Shown here: positions 6,057 through 7,791 of the stretch, piece by piece
Layout: each line of letters begins with the position of its first letter
Position numbering within the stretch: the first letter of the stretch is position 1
Source: JBCBCP01 sp039178165
Lineage (GTDB): Bacteria; Pseudomonadota; Alphaproteobacteria; Rhodobacterales; Rhodobacteraceae
DNA length: 7,791 nt
Assembly (NCBI GenBank): GCA_039178165.1
Contig: JBCDFL010000158.1
Coordinates: forward strand, 1-7,791
Reading direction: 5' to 3'
Notes under the pieces: generated by a model
The model's database searches: none
What the model was told of the DNA's origin: nothing
Seen by the model: only the letters and a program-made list of their open reading frames with translations
Program-made: the position numbers and the translations under genes

Positions 6057-7202
6057 TCACTTGCGTTTCGCCATAAACGTCCCAAGCCGCGCCAGCCCCT
6101 CCTCGATATCCGCCGTGCTCCGCGCGTAGGAAAAGCGCAGCGTAGTATGCCCGCGCGCCGGGTCGAAATCGAGGCCGGGCGTCACGGCCACGCCCGCCTC
6201 GCGCAGGATGTCAGAGGCGAGCGCGCGGCTGTCCTGGGTGATGTCCGACACGTCCGCGTAGACGTAGAACGCCCCGTCCGGCGGTGCGATCTTGGCAAAG
6301 CCGGCCTTCGGCAGCCCCTCCAGCAGCAGCGCGCGGTTGGCGGCGTAGACGGCGCGGTTCGCCTCCAGCTCCGGCCCGGCATCCAGCGCGGCCAGCGCCG
6401 CAACCTGGCTGATATGGGGCGGGCAGATGAACATGTTCTGGGCCAGACGCTCGATCCCGCGCACATGGCCCTCGGGCACGACCATCCAGCCGATCCGCCA
6501 GCCGGTCATGGAGAAATACTTGGAGAAGGAGTTGATCACATAAGCCTCGTCCGTCAGCGACAGCGCGGTGATGCACTCCCGCTCGAACCCCAGACCGTGG
6601 TAGATCTCATCGCTGATAAAGGCGGCGCCCTGCGCCTGCGCAGCGTCGATCAGCGCGCCCAAATCGTCCGCCCCCAGCATCGTACCCGTGGGGTTGGCCG
6701 GGGAAGCGACCATCAGGCCGGCAAGGTCCAGCCCCGCCAGCTCCGCCGGCACGGGCTGGTAGCGATTCTCGGGCGATGTGGGGATATCCACAGGCTCCAG
6801 CGACAGGGCTCGCGCGATCTGGCGGTAGCTGGGATAGCCCGGCGCGCCGATGCCCAGCCGGTCACCCGCCTCGAAGAGTGCCGTGAAGGCCAGCAGGAAC
6901 CCCGCCGACGAGCCCGACGTGACCACCACGCGCGCGGGGTTGAGGTCTACGCCGTACCAGTCACCGTAGAGCCGCGCGATCCGGGCCCGTAGCGCTGGCA
7001 GGCCCAGCGCGACGGTGTAGCCCAAGGCCCCCTGCCCCATCGCCGCCGCGGCCGCGTCCAGCGCGGCCCGGGGCGCGGGCGTGCCGGGTTGGCCGACCTC
7101 CATGTGGATGATGTGGCGGCCATCCGCCTCCAATCGGCGGGCGTCTTCCATCACGTCCATCACAATGAAGGGATCGACCTGGCCGCGCCTTGAGCTTTTC
7201 AT
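6057..7202 (-). CDS. PLP-dependent class I/II aminotransferase
   Basis: The 381-residue product is a fold-type I aminotransferase that would move an amino group between an amino acid and a 2-oxo acid in the cytoplasm; there is no signal peptide. The PLP-binding lysine is K228 in SFSKYFSMTGWRIG, with R236 in the same block. N170 in ANPTG, D198 and Y201 in DEIYHGL contact the cofactor in this family, and R356 (LRFSYARS) is the usual substrate carboxylate-binding arginine. SGSSAGF at 96-102 is the phosphate-cup turn. All key residues are present and the length is normal. Substrate specificity cannot be read from the sequence; aspartate, aromatic or branched amino acids are all possible. The ATG at 7202 is preceded by GAGGG with about 8 nt spacing. 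It is divergent from the M48 protease gene and 208 bp upstream of amiC, and it may be transcribed separately from the cell-wall genes. Confidence 0.95.
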   Translation of the reverse strand: MKSSRRGQVDPFIVMDVMEDARRLEADGRHIIHMEVGQPGTPAPRAALDAAAAAMGQGALGYTVALGLPALRARIARLYGDWYGVDLNPARVVVTSGSSAGFLLAFTALFEAGDRLGIGAPGYPSYRQIARALSLEPVDIPTSPENRYQPVPAELAGLDLAGLMVASPANPTGTMLGADDLGALIDAAQAQGAAFISDEIYHGLGFERECITALSLTDEAYVINSFSKYFSMTGWRIGWMVVPEGHVRGIERLAQNMFICPPHISQVAALAALDAGPELEANRAVYAANRALLLEGLPKAGFAKIAPPDGAFYVYADVSDITQDSRALASDILREAGVAVTPGLDFDPARGHTTLRFSYARSTADIEEGLARLGTFMAKRK

Positions 7203-7218
7203 CGTTTGGCCCTCTATT
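7190..7218 (+). promoter_or_regulatory. Candidate promoter for the M48 protease gene, TTGAGC-N17-TCTATT
   Basis: TTGAGC (7190-7195) and TCTATT (7213-7218), each 4 of 6 to sigma-70 consensus, are separated by 17 bp. The predicted transcription start, about 7 nt past the -10, falls on or next to the A of the ATG at 7225. That would give a leaderless mRNA and agrees with the absence of a Shine-Dalgarno before this ATG. The element overlaps the first codons of the divergent aminotransferase gene. Confidence 0.35.
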
Positions 7219-7224
7219 GCCCCT

Positions 7225-7791
7225 ATGCGTATTCACCGCGCTTTGATCCTGGCGTCAATGCTGGCGCTCAGCCTTGTCGCGACGCCGGCGCGGGCCATCG
7301 AGCTCTTGCGCGACGCGGACCTTGAACACGGGCTGAAACAGCTGGCGGCGCCTGTGTTGCGCGCCGCAGGCCTCAGCCCGAACCGGGTGAAGATCCTGGT
7401 GGTCAATTCCGGCTCGCTCAACGCCTTTGTAGTCAGCAACGACGCGATTTTCCTGCACCACGGGCTGATCTCCAAGCTCAGCAGCGCCGCCTCCCTCCAG
7501 GCGGTGATCGCGCACGAGGCGGCGCATATCGCCAACGGGCATATCACGCGGCGGATGACCAACCTGGGTGCAGCGCGCAACATCGCGGCCCTCGGCCTGG
7601 CCCTTGCGGCAGCGGCGGCGGCGGCGGGCAGCGGGGACGCAGCGTTCGGGCTGGCGGCGGGCACGCAAAGCGCAGCCCAACGCGCCTTCCTGCGCCACAC
7701 CCGGGCAGAAGAGGCCAGCGCCGACCAATCCGCCATTCGCTACCTGCGCGCCGCCGGTATCGCGCCGCAGGGCATGCGCGACGTGCTGGAG
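7225..7791 (+). CDS. Exported M48-family zinc metalloprotease, N-terminal part (C-terminus beyond right edge)
   Basis: The frame runs 189 codons from the ATG at 7225 to the window edge. A Sec signal peptide (about 1-24, n-region MRIHRA, likely cut after PARA) directs it to the periplasm. The M48 zinc site is present: HEAAH (H97, E98, H101) and a third ligand E163 in the motif ExxxD (E163 to D167). An Ala/Gly-rich hydrophobic stretch at 116-146, with seven consecutive Ala (128-134), lies between the two halves of the site. The arrangement resembles BepA (YfgC)-type periplasmic proteases, which degrade or help assemble outer-membrane proteins and usually have C-terminal TPR repeats; those would be outside the window, so the assignment stops at family level. 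No Shine-Dalgarno precedes the ATG. M12 is an alternative start but would remove the positive n-region of the signal peptide, so the first ATG is preferred. Confidence 0.92.
   Translation, partial: MRIHRALILASMLALSLVATPARAIELLRDADLEHGLKQLAAPVLRAAGLSPNRVKILVVNSGSLNAFVVSNDAIFLHHGLISKLSSAASLQAVIAHEAAHIANGHITRRMTNLGAARNIAALGLALAAAAAAAGSGDAAFGLAAGTQSAAQRAFLRHTRAEEASADQSAIRYLRAAGIAPQGMRDVLE
7230..7258 (-). promoter_or_regulatory. Possible aminotransferase promoter (good -35, poor -10)
   Basis: On the minus strand TTGACG (7258-7253, 5 of 6) lies 17 bp ahead of TGAATA (7235-7230, a weak -10). Transcription would start near 7223, giving a leader of about 20 nt containing the GAGGG ribosome-binding site. 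The element is inside the signal-peptide codons of the M48 gene. Because the two start codons are only 22 bp apart, some such overlap with the neighbouring coding region is unavoidable if each gene has its own promoter. Confidence 0.25.

Noticed and set aside
5849..6085. In-frame N-terminal extension of amiC (79 extra codons starting inside the aminotransferase gene)
   Set aside because: It would bury the signal peptide, it is translated from the palindrome cluster, and the ATG at 5848 gives a standard signal sequence at the very N-terminus.
4512..6992. Further long frames over amiC and the aminotransferase gene (4512-5390 minus; 5015-6055 and 5973-6992 plus)
   Set aside because: All are shadows of the two well-supported genes, with low-complexity Arg/Gly/Ala composition and no family motifs.
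1..7791. Mobile elements, CRISPR array, tRNA or rRNA genes, toxin-antitoxin or defence genes
   Set aside because: I looked on both strands for transposase motifs, long terminal repeats, regular spaced repeats and RNA-gene sequences and saw none; the window consists of ordinary chromosomal genes.

Overview
The window looks like a chromosomal segment from an alphaproteobacterium, most likely of the Rhodobacteraceae/Roseobacter group. The basis is a G+C content of roughly two thirds by eye, an alphaproteobacterial-type RF2 (SPY in place of SPF), a PBP1A with an alphaproteobacterial-style cysteine-containing C-terminal part, and the order amiC, mrcA, prfB, which I recall as common in this class. 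The taxonomic placement is an inference; no rRNA or other marker is present.

Layout from left to right: (1) bases 1-817, minus strand, the N-terminal 272 residues of an amidase-signature hydrolase that runs off the left edge. (2) Bases 818-901, a short gap holding two consecutive near-identical palindromes just behind the prfB stop. (3) 902-2026, minus, prfB (release factor 2). (4) 2086-4560, minus, mrcA (bifunctional penicillin-binding protein 1A), with a strong sigma-70-like promoter in the gap upstream. (5) 4646-5848, minus, amiC (zinc N-acetylmuramoyl-L-alanine amidase with AMIN domain). (6) 5849-6056, a 208-bp gap rich in inverted repeats. (7) 6057-7202, minus, a class I/II PLP-dependent aminotransferase. 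(8) 7225 to the right edge, plus strand, the N-terminal 189 residues of an exported M48 zinc metalloprotease, divergent from the aminotransferase with only 22 bp between the start codons.

The central block joins a peptidoglycan synthase (PBP1A) with a peptidoglycan-cleaving, cell-separation amidase (AmiC), both acting in the periplasm, and a translation termination factor that probably shares their transcript. The exported M48 protease at the right is also an envelope protein and may belong to envelope quality control. The amidase and the aminotransferase have no visible functional link to the cell-wall genes.

I see no insertion sequence, prophage, CRISPR array, tRNA or rRNA. No gene-free stretch exceeds 300 bases. 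The genes are ordinary core genes and I do not see a new multi-gene system. The points worth a second look are in the small gaps: paired palindromes with compensating base changes, promoter-like elements upstream of mrcA and prfB, a palindrome cluster upstream of amiC, and a possible leaderless start for the M48 protease gene. prfB also lacks the classical programmed frameshift.
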